Both the position numbers and the translations under genes were made by a program. Positions 1-5,662 of a DNA stretch of 14,385 nucleotides are shown here, one piece after another. Below the pieces are notes generated by a model. That model did not search any database, was not told the DNA's origin, and worked only from the letters and a program-made list of their open reading frames with translations. This DNA comes from Negativicoccus succinicivorans (GTDB lineage Bacteria; Bacillota; Negativicutes; Veillonellales; Negativicoccaceae): the NCBI RefSeq assembly GCF_018373335.1, contig NZ_JAHAHH010000030.1:1-14385 (forward strand), written 5' to 3'. Every line of letters begins with the position of its first letter. Position 1 is the stretch's first letter.

Positions 1-392
1 CCCGGAATCGGAATCATCATCGCGGCGATAGAGCCGACGACACGCGCGCCGAACGCGCCGAGAAAACTCATAATGGTACGATCCGAAAGATTGACATCGT
101 ACACTTTCGCCAGTCGGCTGATCATATATACTTCATTGGCCATCAAAGCGATTCCGCCCAAAAACGGCGTCATCGAAATAACACCCGCGCGCGCGGCGCC
201 CCAGCGGATTAAATTTTCCGCTTCCAGGTCGCGTTCGTCATAAGCGGCCGGCGCTTCCGGCGCCACCGGTTTCGTTTCCACTTGCGGTGCCGGGACATGC
301 GCACCTAATTTTTCCACGTCTTCCTGCGCTTCCGCCGTCGGACGAATGTCTTCATGCTCCGGATTCTTAATTTTTCGTTTGTCTTTTGACAT
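1..392 (-). CDS. DUF697 (YcjF-like) membrane protein, 5' part, runs off window
   Basis: The first 130 codons of a gene whose 3' end lies beyond position 1. The ATG at 392-390 follows a strong AAGGGGTGA ribosome binding site. The N-terminal ~50 residues are charged and Pro/Ala/Glu-rich, probably a disordered cytoplasmic tail. From about residue 60 the chain reads as a DUF697-type region: an amphipathic stretch, then a hydrophobic segment containing TPFLGGIALMANEVYMISRL, then a second small-residue-rich hydrophobic segment ending in MMIPIPG. DUF697 is known from YcjF and from domains accompanying GTPases; its biochemical role is not settled. It has its own candidate promoter and is separated from the upstream dehydrogenase gene by about 190 bases. 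The family call rests on pattern recognition of a partial protein. Confidence 0.7.
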   Translation of the reverse strand, partial: MSKDKRKIKNPEHEDIRPTAEAQEDVEKLGAHVPAPQVETKPVAPEAPAAYDERDLEAENLIRWGAARAGVISMTPFLGGIALMANEVYMISRLAKVYDVNLSDRTIMSFLGAFGARVVGSIAAMMIPIP

Positions 393-430
393 ATGATTCA
401 CCCCTTCGCAAAAATAATTCTTCTGTCTTT

Positions 431-439
431 ATTGTACCA
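431..439 (-). promoter_or_regulatory. Extended -10 promoter for the DUF697 gene
   Basis: On the minus strand the sequence TGGTACAAT fits an extended -10 (TGnTATAAT) with five of six hexamer matches, about 39 bases before the start codon. No good -35 hexamer lies at the right distance, which is tolerated by extended -10 promoters. This is the only convincing promoter-like element between this gene and the upstream dehydrogenase. Confidence 0.4.
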
Positions 440-545
440 CAATTGCCTCTAACTGACTCCGAAAGCAATACGAAAAACGCACTTTAATGCGATGTTAATC
501 AATCAGTCGGGCATGTGCACGCTCCCGAGAACCTTGCTTTTTTCA

Positions 546-592
546 CATGGTAACGGTCGATCATCGGCGCTCCGCTTCGCCGGATTACCATG
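546..592. repeat. Inverted repeat spanning the end of the dehydrogenase gene
   Basis: CATGGTAA (546-553) and TTACCATG (585-592) form a perfect 8-base inverted repeat. Between them, on the minus strand, CGGCG and CGCCG can form an inner stem. The repeat includes the stop codon of the dehydrogenase gene. It is not followed by a T run on the minus strand, so it is not a standard intrinsic terminator. It may act as a 3' RNA-stabilising hairpin. Confidence 0.45.
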
Positions 593-1307
593 CGGTGAGG
601 CCGCCGTCAACGGGAATCCCCGCGCCGGTGATGAAGGACGCGCGCGGCGACAGTAAAAAAGCAATCACTTCCGCCACTTCGTCCGCCGTCGCGATCCGCT
701 GCAAAGGATAATGCGCCGCCATCTCTTCGCGGTCCGCCGGCGTTTGCCATTGCGCTCGGGTCAACGGCGTCTCGGTATCACCGGGCAAAACCGCATTCAC
801 CCGCACTCCGTAAACCGCCATTTCGAGGCTCCATGAACGCGTAAAGGCGAGCACCGCTCCCTTTGTCGCCGCATAGAGGGAGGCGGCCACATTCCCGTTG
901 ACCGCGGCGTCTGACGCCACCGTAACGACCGCGCCGCGCGTCTCACGCAAGTAAGGAATCGCCGCGCGACAGCAACGAATCGTGCCGTAGACGTTCGTGG
1001 CGAAAAGCTCCGCCAACGCGGCTTCCGTTTCCTCACTTAAAAGCGCTTCATGATAAATACCGGCGCTGGTGACCAGCCCGCCGATCGGACCGTACTGCGC
1101 CGCCTGCGCAAAAATAGCTTCCGCCCCGTTCGGATCGGCCACATCACCCTGCAAGAATCGGGCCGCGGGAACGCTTGCCAAAGCGGCCGCGCCGCGTTCT
1201 GGATCGCGCCCCACTAAAAGAGGGAGAAAACCCGATGCGGCCAAAATTTTCGCCGTGGCAAGACCGATGCCCGAAGTCCCGCCGGTAATCACAACACTTT
1301 GCTTCAT
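585..1307 (-). CDS. Short-chain dehydrogenase/reductase (SDR), FabG-like
   Basis: A 240-residue classical SDR, a normal family length. Visible motifs are the Rossmann TGGTSGIG (8-15), Arg34 after beta-2 (suggesting NADP(H) preference), DV at 55-56, an SAG variant of NAG at 81-83, Asn105, Ser132, and the catalytic Tyr145-x-x-x-Lys149. The C-terminus has the usual ITGAGIPVDGG. The start chosen is the ATG at 1307, because it overlaps the TGA of the transporter gene in an ATGA arrangement. The reading frame is open further upstream, but those codons lie inside the transporter gene. It is the last gene of the YibQ-TauE-SDR operon. The substrate cannot be told from sequence: FabG-type 3-oxoacyl reductase is possible, but a sugar or small-alcohol dehydrogenase is equally so. 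Confidence 0.88.
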   Translation of the reverse strand: MKQSVVITGGTSGIGLATAKILAASGFLPLLVGRDPERGAAALASVPAARFLQGDVADPNGAEAIFAQAAQYGPIGGLVTSAGIYHEALLSEETEAALAELFATNVYGTIRCCRAAIPYLRETRGAVVTVASDAAVNGNVAASLYAATKGAVLAFTRSWSLEMAVYGVRVNAVLPGDTETPLTRAQWQTPADREEMAAHYPLQRIATADEVAEVIAFLLSPRASFITGAGIPVDGGLTAW

Positions 1308-2077
1308 GCGCCCCAATACCCCCATGCGAGCTTGATGATCAACGCGCCGACAATCAGCAGAAACAACAGCCGCACAAAGCCGTTGCCGCGCACCATCGCC
1401 GTGCGCGCGCCGACGTACCCGCCGGCCACCATGCCCAAGGCCATCGCCAAACCGTAACCGAAGTGCACCTGCCCCCAGAGCAGAAAGAACACTAAACTGC
1501 CGCAATTGCTGGCCGCATTCAGGCAACGGCTGTTCCCCGCCGCCCGAACAAAATCAAACCCCATGGCGACAAACGCCATCATCATGAAAGATCCGGTGCC
1601 CGGACCGATAAAACCGTCATAAAAAGCGCAGCCCGCCGCTGCGAGCGCCGCCGCCACCCAAATATTACGACTCCGCCCGCGATACGTAGATTGGCCGCCC
1701 CAATCCTTTTTAAAAAGAACGACCAGAGCGACGATCACCAAGGCACCGATAATCACCGGCTCAAAGGCGAACGCGGCGATTTGCATGATGACGTACGAAC
1801 CGAGCATCGAGCTCAAAAACGCCAGCGGCAGTAAATATACCACCAGCTTTTTTTCGACCATGCCGCGACGCCAAAACGTGGTGCTTGAAGTCAGAACACC
1901 CGCGATCGCGGCCAGTTTATTCGTTCCGAGCGCCACCGTCGGCGGAAGACCCGTCAGCAACATGGCCGGCAATGAAATCAAACCGCCGCCTCCGACCACG
2001 CTGTCAATAAAGGCGGAAACAAATCCCGCTGCGATTAATGCCAATAAAAGCAAAATATCTGTGGAAAACAGTTCCAT
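1304..2077 (-). CDS. TauE/SafE (TSUP) family membrane transporter, YfcA-like
   Basis: A 257-residue, very hydrophobic protein with the two-fold repeat of the TauE/SafE family. The first repeat carries DSVVGGGGLISLPA (about 25-38) and GTNKLAA (51-57). The second carries DGFIGPGTGSF (154-164) and GNSRCLNAASN (181-191). About seven to eight membrane segments are expected. Characterised members export sulfite, sulfoacetate or other organosulfur anions; many, including YfcA, have no proven substrate. The ATG lies 3 bases after the stop of the YibQ-like gene, with a weak GGTAGGA site, which indicates translational coupling. It overlaps the following dehydrogenase by 4 bases. The partner dehydrogenase suggests a small organic anion as substrate, but this is inference. 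Confidence 0.88.
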   Translation of the reverse strand: MELFSTDILLLLALIAAGFVSAFIDSVVGGGGLISLPAMLLTGLPPTVALGTNKLAAIAGVLTSSTTFWRRGMVEKKLVVYLLPLAFLSSMLGSYVIMQIAAFAFEPVIIGALVIVALVVLFKKDWGGQSTYRGRSRNIWVAAALAAAGCAFYDGFIGPGTGSFMMMAFVAMGFDFVRAAGNSRCLNAASNCGSLVFFLLWGQVHFGYGLAMALGMVAGGYVGARTAMVRGNGFVRLLFLLIVGALIIKLAWGYWGA

Positions 2078-2080
2078 CCG

Positions 2081-3391
2081 TCATCCTACCAATTGCGAAA
2101 CATAGACCAATTCAATGCCTTGCGCTTCCAGTTCCGGCACCATTTGACGCACCGCTTCCGCCGTATTCGGGCGACAGTGTCCGATCACCAGCGCCGATCC
2201 GTCTCGTTGCGCCATGGCGGCCGCTTGCCGCAAGCGTTCACAAATGGCCGCAATGCTGCTGTCATTATCGATAAATAATTCATTTCTGCGGGTCGCGATC
2301 CCCATCTCCCCCGCCAATAAACTGCCGATCGAATCGGACGCTGTGGCGCTGTCGACATAAAAGAGACCGCGATCCCTGAGAATTTGCAATACGGGCAACA
2401 TGGCGCCGCGCGATGCGGTAAACTTTGAGCCTTGGTGATTATTGACGCCGACCGCTCCCGGCACCTGCGCCAACGCCGCTTCCGTACGGCCGGCAAGATC
2501 CGCTGCCGACATCGTTGTCAACAACGTGCCCGCTTCCATACCACTGCCGGAAACCGGTTCCATCGGCAGATGCAACATGATTTCAAAGCCCTGCTCCGCC
2601 GCTTGCGCTGCCGCCGCGCCCGTATGCGCCATATTCGGCATCACAGCCAGCGAAAACGGTCGCCCGATCGAAGCGTATACCGCCTGCGACTCCAGATCCG
2701 TGCCCGCATCGTCAATCAGGATGGCGAGTTTCACCGTTCCGCCGGCGCGCGGCGCTACTTTCGGTGTTTTCGGCGGCGCGTCAGCCGGCTGTTTGGCGGT
2801 TCCTGCGACCTGTTTTTCTTTGACCGGATACACATATAAATGCGCGATAATCATCGTGATTTCGTCCTGTTTCGGACGATCTTTCAGCGTCACTTCATAC
2901 CGTTCGACGGCGTCTTCATGCCAGGTATCTTTGTGCGCTGCGCTGAGCGTTACTTTCCCCGCCGTATCGGGCAACGCTTCGATCAGCTTCGGCAAATCCA
3001 GCGATCGGCTCGGCGTGACGATCAGGTTGCGCGCCGACCAGCGAATACGGCCGCCGGTTTCTTCCCATTTCACTTCTTTTTTGACCGGCGTTTCCCCTTC
3101 CACTTTCGCGCCTTCGGCTTCCAATTTCGCTACCAGGCGCGTCGCCAAATTGTCGATGGCCGGACGATAATCGGCAATGCTTTGTGTGACTTGCGGTTTT
3201 TGCGGCAACGGCTTGGCCTTTTCCTCGACGACCTGATTCGAGTCATGCATGCCGAAATACCACCACGCTCCGCAAGCGACGACAATAAACAGCAATATCC
3301 CCCACAGGGAAAAGCCGCGGCGACGCTGGGTAAACGATCCCTTCGGATGCCGTCTTCCATCGGTACGACGTCTTTTTCTTTGTTGTGCCAT
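2081..3391 (-). CDS. Divergent polysaccharide deacetylase (YibQ/DUF610-like), membrane-anchored
   Basis: A 436-residue protein. A very basic cytoplasmic N-terminus (about 1-26) is followed by one membrane segment (27-47) and a periplasmic linker. Next comes a domain of about 130 residues that I do not recognise, then a Pro/Ala-rich hinge (196-217) and a C-terminal divergent polysaccharide deacetylase domain from about 220. Signature motifs are ILIDDAG (224-230), HLPME (274-278), GVNNHQGS (315-322), VDSAT (346-350) and GHCRPNT (404-410). Members act on an uncharacterised envelope glycan; no activity is proven. The start at 3391 is preferred: GGAG stands 6 bases before it, whereas the in-frame ATG at 3403 follows GAGGAA with almost no spacing. 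It is first in the operon with the transporter and dehydrogenase, behind a promoter at 3443-3471. The long N-terminal region is larger than in short E. coli YibQ-type proteins. Confidence 0.87.
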   Translation of the reverse strand: MAQQRKRRRTDGRRHPKGSFTQRRRGFSLWGILLFIVVACGAWWYFGMHDSNQVVEEKAKPLPQKPQVTQSIADYRPAIDNLATRLVAKLEAEGAKVEGETPVKKEVKWEETGGRIRWSARNLIVTPSRSLDLPKLIEALPDTAGKVTLSAAHKDTWHEDAVERYEVTLKDRPKQDEITMIIAHLYVYPVKEKQVAGTAKQPADAPPKTPKVAPRAGGTVKLAILIDDAGTDLESQAVYASIGRPFSLAVMPNMAHTGAAAAQAAEQGFEIMLHLPMEPVSGSGMEAGTLLTTMSAADLAGRTEAALAQVPGAVGVNNHQGSKFTASRGAMLPVLQILRDRGLFYVDSATASDSIGSLLAGEMGIATRRNELFIDNDSSIAAICERLRQAAAMAQRDGSALVIGHCRPNTAEAVRQMVPELEAQGIELVYVSQLVG

Positions 3392-3442
3392 AGTAAACTC
3401 CATTTCCTCGCGCTAACGCGCGTTGATCTCTTCTTTGCCTTC

Positions 3443-3471
3443 ATTGTAACCGTGAAAACGAAACGCCGCAA
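3443..3471 (-). promoter_or_regulatory. Candidate sigma70-type promoter for the YibQ-TauE-SDR operon
   Basis: On the minus strand, TTGCGG (3471-3466) and TACAAT (3448-3443) are separated by exactly 17 bases. The -10 matches consensus at five of six positions and the -35 only at the first three. It lies just after the pyrE terminator and about 50 bases before the start codon. A small GC hairpin (CGCGC-GTTA-GCGCG) sits in the predicted leader. Confidence 0.5.
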
Positions 3472-3472
3472 T

Positions 3473-3502
3473 AAAAAAGCCCTTGCGATCGCAAAGGCTT
3501 TT
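3473..3502 (-). terminator. Intrinsic terminator after pyrE
   Basis: Minus-strand RNA reads AAAGCCTTTGC-GATC-GCAAGGGCTTT followed by further Ts (six in the run). This is an 11-pair stem with two G-U pairs and a 4-base loop, 19 bases after the pyrE stop codon. It separates pyrFE from the next promoter. Confidence 0.85.
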
Positions 3503-3521
3503 GCAAAGCAATTTTTACCGA

Positions 3522-4109
3522 TTACGCTTTTAAATGTTTGCTGCCGCGTTCCGTCAGCGGTGTGCCTCCCTGGCAAAGCGGGCAATCTTCCGGCGCGTAC
3601 GTCTGCACGTCCAGTTTCAAAAGCGCCTGCACCTTTTCGTTCGGCACGCCGAAATCCGCGCGACCGCCCGACCGATCGACCAATAGGCCCACGCCGACAA
3701 TGTCCGCGCCCGCCGCCTTGACCACGTCGACGACTTCACGCACTGAGCCTCCGGTCGTCACGATATCTTCGACAATCAGCACGCGTTCCCCCGGCGCGAG
3801 TTTGAAACCGCGACGCAAGGTCATTTTACCGTGTTCACGCTCCGTAAAAATCGCGCGCGTGCCGAGCGCCTTGCCGACTTCATGCGCGAGCAAAATGCCG
3901 CCCGTCATCGGTCCCAAGACCGTATCCACTTTTTGATCCGCGAACCGCGCCGCCAGTTCTTTACACAGCGCTTCCGTATACTTGGGTTGTTGCAGCACGT
4001 TAAATTTTTCGACATACAGCGGACTGTGCAATCCCGATGTCAGTAAGAAATGCCCTTCCAAAATGGCTTTCGTTTCCACTAATAATTGACGTACTTCCTC
4101 TTCGTTCAT
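3522..4109 (-). CDS. pyrE: Orotate phosphoribosyltransferase
   Basis: Transfers the phosphoribosyl group of PRPP to orotate, giving orotidine 5'-monophosphate, step five of UMP synthesis, in the cytoplasm. The 195-residue chain has the PRPP-binding motif VLIVEDIVTTGGS (110-122), the flexible-loop region FTEREHGKMTLRRG (88-101) and GPMTGGILLAHEV (66-78). The form is the shorter Thermus-type orotate phosphoribosyltransferase, recognisable from the C-terminal CPLCQGGTPLTERGSK (176-191), which E. coli PyrE lacks. The ATG overlaps the pyrF stop by 4 bases (ATGA), so translation is probably coupled. An intrinsic terminator follows. Confidence 0.96.
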   Translation of the reverse strand: MNEEEVRQLLVETKAILEGHFLLTSGLHSPLYVEKFNVLQQPKYTEALCKELAARFADQKVDTVLGPMTGGILLAHEVGKALGTRAIFTEREHGKMTLRRGFKLAPGERVLIVEDIVTTGGSVREVVDVVKAAGADIVGVGLLVDRSGGRADFGVPNEKVQALLKLDVQTYAPEDCPLCQGGTPLTERGSKHLKA

Positions 4110-4822
4110 TTGCTTTCCTCCATCTCGGCAATAATCGCTTGCGCCGCCGCTTTGGGATCGTCCGCTTGCGTAATCGGCCGGCCGATCACCAGGTACGAAG
4201 ATCCGGCCGCCAGCGCGTCTTTCGGTGTCATAATGCGTTCCTGATCATCCAGCGACGCAAACGCGGGACGAATGCCCGGCGTCACTAACAGGAAATCCGG
4301 TCCGAGTAAAGCGCGTAAACGGGCCGCTTCCTGCGGCGAGCAGACTACTCCGTCAAGCCCCGATTCTTTCGCCAATAGCGCGAGCTTTTCCACATGCGTG
4401 ACGATCGGCACCGTGCCGCCGATTTCTTCCCAACCCGTTTCGGAAAAACTCGTCAAGGCCGTAATACCCACCAAACGCGGACGCTCGATACCGAGTTCCG
4501 CCGCCGTGGTTGCGGCAGAACGCGCCGCCGCCTGCATCATTTCACGGCCGCCCTGCGTATGCACGCTCAGCAAATCCGCTCCCAAGCGCGTTAACGCCGC
4601 CACCGCCTGCGCGACAGTATTCGGTATGTCATGCAGTTTTAAATCCAAAAACACATGCTTTTCACGCGTTTTCAAGTAATCCAGAGGCAAGGTTCCCGCG
4701 CTGTAGAAAAGTTCCATCCCGACTTTGTAAAACGATACCGCCTCGCCCAAAGTATCGACAAGTGTCTTCATCTCCGCCAAAGACTTCACGTCTAAAGCGG
4801 TAATCAAACGCGATCTGCTCAT
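4106..4822 (-). CDS. pyrF: Orotidine 5'-phosphate decarboxylase
   Basis: Decarboxylates OMP to UMP, the final step of de novo pyrimidine synthesis. At 238 residues it has the normal length of the bacterial type 1 enzyme. Catalytic residues are visible as Asp11, Lys33 and the DLKLHD motif (60-65: Asp60, Lys62, Asp65). The phosphate-binding TPGIRP (181-186) and IGRPIT (213-218) are intact. The start follows GGAGG at 5-base spacing. No promoter can be recognised in the 24 bases between the terminator at 4847-4872 and the start codon, so expression seems to depend on transcription reading through the leader. Other pyr genes are not in the window. Confidence 0.97.
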   Translation of the reverse strand: MSRSRLITALDVKSLAEMKTLVDTLGEAVSFYKVGMELFYSAGTLPLDYLKTREKHVFLDLKLHDIPNTVAQAVAALTRLGADLLSVHTQGGREMMQAAARSAATTAAELGIERPRLVGITALTSFSETGWEEIGGTVPIVTHVEKLALLAKESGLDGVVCSPQEAARLRALLGPDFLLVTPGIRPAFASLDDQERIMTPKDALAAGSSYLVIGRPITQADDPKAAAQAIIAEMEESK

Positions 4823-4846
4823 CCTGCCTCCATCATACCCTAAAAT

Positions 4847-4872
4847 AAAAAACTTCTCCCGCCGGGAGAAGT
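4847..4872 (-). terminator. Intrinsic terminator (attenuator) directly before pyrF
   Basis: Minus-strand RNA ACTTCTCCC-GGC-GGGAGAAGT followed by TTTTT gives a 9-pair perfect stem and a run of six Ts. It ends 24 bases before the pyrF ATG, on the same strand, with only the ribosome binding site in between. That placement is typical of an attenuator rather than of the end of an upstream gene, since another terminator already stands at 4951-4977. Confidence 0.85.
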
Positions 4873-4908
4873 CATCAAAACGATTTATTCTTACCTTGCC
4901 GCCGCTCT

Positions 4909-4938
4909 CTTTTCCGGTCTCCCGTACCGGATTAAAAG
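4909..4938 (-). promoter_or_regulatory. Leader hairpin with loop complementary to the pyrF terminator
   Basis: In the RNA, a lower stem CUUUU/AAAAG, a 5' AA bulge and an upper stem UCCGGU/ACCGGA enclose the loop ACGGGAG. The bases CGGGAGA (4924-4918) are perfectly complementary to UCUCCCG (4869-4863) in the 5' arm of the following terminator, and could compete with its formation. This makes the hairpin a candidate antiterminator or regulator-binding element. The general shape recalls a PyrR-binding hairpin but the loop does not match the PyrR consensus. Confidence 0.5.
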
Positions 4939-4950
4939 ACGAGTTTGGGC

Positions 4951-4977
4951 AAAAAAAGAGGTCGCCGGTAGCGACCT
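4951..4977 (-). terminator. Intrinsic terminator at the end of the structured leader RNA
   Basis: Minus-strand RNA AGGTCGC-TACCG-GCGACCT followed by C and seven Ts: a 7-pair perfect stem and a long T tract. It begins 7 bases after the stop codon of the 16-codon ORF. It could end a free small RNA or act as the first attenuator of the pyrFE transcript. Confidence 0.85.
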
Positions 4978-4984
4978 GCTCGGA

Positions 4985-5035
4985 TCAGAGCTGAATACCG
5001 AAGTAATTCAGAGCCATCACAACTAAAATTCCCAT
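4985..5035 (-). CDS. 16-codon hydrophobic peptide ORF, possible leader peptide
   Basis: Encodes MGILVVMALNYFGIQL and a TGA stop. An AAAGGA site stands 8 bases before the ATG, a normal distance. The peptide is uncharged and hydrophobic. It sits between hairpin C and the terminator at 4951-4977, with its stop codon 7 bases from the terminator stem, as expected for a transcription-attenuation leader peptide. It shows no run of a single regulatory codon. Alternatives are a small membrane peptide (type I toxin-like or signalling), or no protein function at all. I do not recognise a family. Short length makes the coding call uncertain. Confidence 0.45.
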   Translation of the reverse strand: MGILVVMALNYFGIQL

Positions 5036-5143
5036 TGCGCATGTCCTTTCTTTGCTGACCATGGTACCTATCGCTAGGCTCCGTTACCACTGTAAATCAT
5101 TGTTGTGCAATGGCCTTTAGGAACTCTCCTAAAAGTTAGCTAA

Positions 5144-5172
5144 AGTATAAAACACGCAATCGGGAATTGCAA
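5144..5172 (-). promoter_or_regulatory. Sigma70-type promoter for the leader RNA / pyrFE
   Basis: On the minus strand, TTGCAA (5172-5167) and TATACT (5149-5144) are separated by exactly 17 bases. The -10 matches five of six positions and the -35 four of six. The surroundings are AT-rich. Predicted transcription start is near 5137, just before hairpin A. Confidence 0.7.
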
Positions 5173-5258
5173 GTCTTTTTTACAAAAAATTGAACTTTTT
5201 TCACGCCTTTTGTAAACAGTCCTTCACCATATGCCACAAGGCTTAACGGTATTTTTCC

Positions 5259-5282
5259 AAAAAGGCCCGCAACAGGCTCTTT
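5259..5282 (-). terminator. Intrinsic terminator of the deacetylase-glycosidase operon
   Basis: Minus-strand RNA AAAG-A-GCCTG-TTG-CGGGC-CTTTTT forms a 9-pair stem with one bulged A, followed by Ts, 55 bases after the stop of the small unknown gene. The 3-base loop and bulge make it weaker than the other terminators here. Confidence 0.65.
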
Positions 5283-5337
5283 CAGCCGTCGCGAAAAAGT
5301 TAAACACAAAGTTTTTCATAACTTCCAGGAAATTTTA

Positions 5338-5661
5338 TTATGTTCGATTTTGATGCTTTTTCGGCGCGGTGACGAGCACGATATTGCGTCCGTCACGACG
5401 CGCTTCGATCGAAAAATCGACGATTTCATCCTTGTAGTAATCAAGCTTGACTTCCAGCAACAATTTCCCTAGACGCTCTTCGAGTTCCGGCGTCAGGAAC
5501 CCGCGATGAAACGAGTTTCCGGATGTCGATTGATTTGTCGTCGCGCGTGCATCCGCCTGCGTTTGGGATAATCTTGTCGACGGCGTCCGTCTGTCATTTA
5601 CGCCCGCGGCGCGCAGCATGTCCGCGTCGGTTCTGTCTTTCGGAATTTTATATTTCGCCAT
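5338..5661 (-). CDS. Small hypothetical protein, basic N-terminus with alpha/beta C-terminus
   Basis: A 107-residue protein I do not recognise. It has no signal peptide or membrane segment. Residues about 20-52 are rich in Thr, Ser, Gln and Asn and look disordered. Residues 57-75 look like a helix (TPELEERLGKLLLEVKL). Two strands follow (about 80-88 and 92-99), ending in a basic tail. The start follows AAGGAG, which overlaps the end of the preceding gene, with a single base between stop and start. The tight coupling says it belongs to the same operon, perhaps as a cytoplasmic accessory of the envelope proteins upstream. It is the last gene before the terminator at 5259-5282. Confidence 0.75.
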   Translation of the reverse strand: MAKYKIPKDRTDADMLRAAGVNDRRTPSTRLSQTQADARATTNQSTSGNSFHRGFLTPELEERLGKLLLEVKLDYYKDEIVDFSIEARRDGRNIVLVTAPKKHQNRT

Positions 5662-5662
5662 G

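Larger units (their letters stand above)
4951..5137 (-). ncRNA. Structured RNA of unknown family upstream of pyrF
   Basis: A promoter at 5144-5172 and a terminator at 4951-4977 bound a predicted RNA of about 185 bases. Three hairpins are visible in order. A: CUUUUAGGA-GAGU-UCCUAAAGG (5135-5114), 9 pairs. B: CAUUG-CACAA-CAAUG, or alternatively the wider CCAUUG/CAGUGG pairing (5113-5087). C: UGGUA/UACCA enclosing CCUA-GCGA-UAGG with a GNRA-type tetraloop (5089-5062). The wide form of B and the outer stem of C share the bases at 5087-5089, so they exclude each other, as in a switch. A short ORF with a ribosome binding site follows. I compared it from memory with the common riboswitch, T-box and SRP RNA consensus patterns and found no match. 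It may be a leader of pyrFE or an independent small mRNA. Confidence 0.55.

Noticed and set aside
502..546. Plus-strand hairpin TCGGG/CCCGA followed by TTTTTT as a terminator
   Set aside because: The stem is only 5 pairs with a large loop, the T run is about 10 bases away, and no plus-strand gene precedes it.
1308..1526. Longer N-terminus for the dehydrogenase, reaching back to 1526
   Set aside because: The extra residues lie inside the transporter gene, are Arg/Gly-rich frame-shadow sequence, and precede the normal SDR start at MKQSVVITGG.
3392..3403. Alternative start of the YibQ-like gene at 3403 (MEFT)
   Set aside because: Its GAGGAA site touches the ATG, leaving no spacing, while the start at 3391 has GGAG at 6 bases.
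4823..4842. TATGAT as a -10 hexamer for a pyrF-proximal promoter
   Set aside because: It lies almost on the pyrF ribosome binding site, and no -35 hexamer stands at 16-18 bases upstream; the T-rich spacer is the terminator tail.
4909..4987. PyrR-binding sites: AATCCGG before the pyrF terminator and GATCCGAGCAGGTC near the first terminator
   Set aside because: Both match the PyrR loop consensus ARUCCNGNGAGGYU only in part; the GAGG core is absent in the first and changed in the second. Not enough to name PyrR control.
5224..5319. A 31-codon minus-strand ORF starting ATGAAAAACTTTG after the small unknown gene
   Set aside because: It runs straight through the operon terminator hairpin at 5259-5282, has only a poorly spaced GGAAG site, and shows no recognisable protein pattern.
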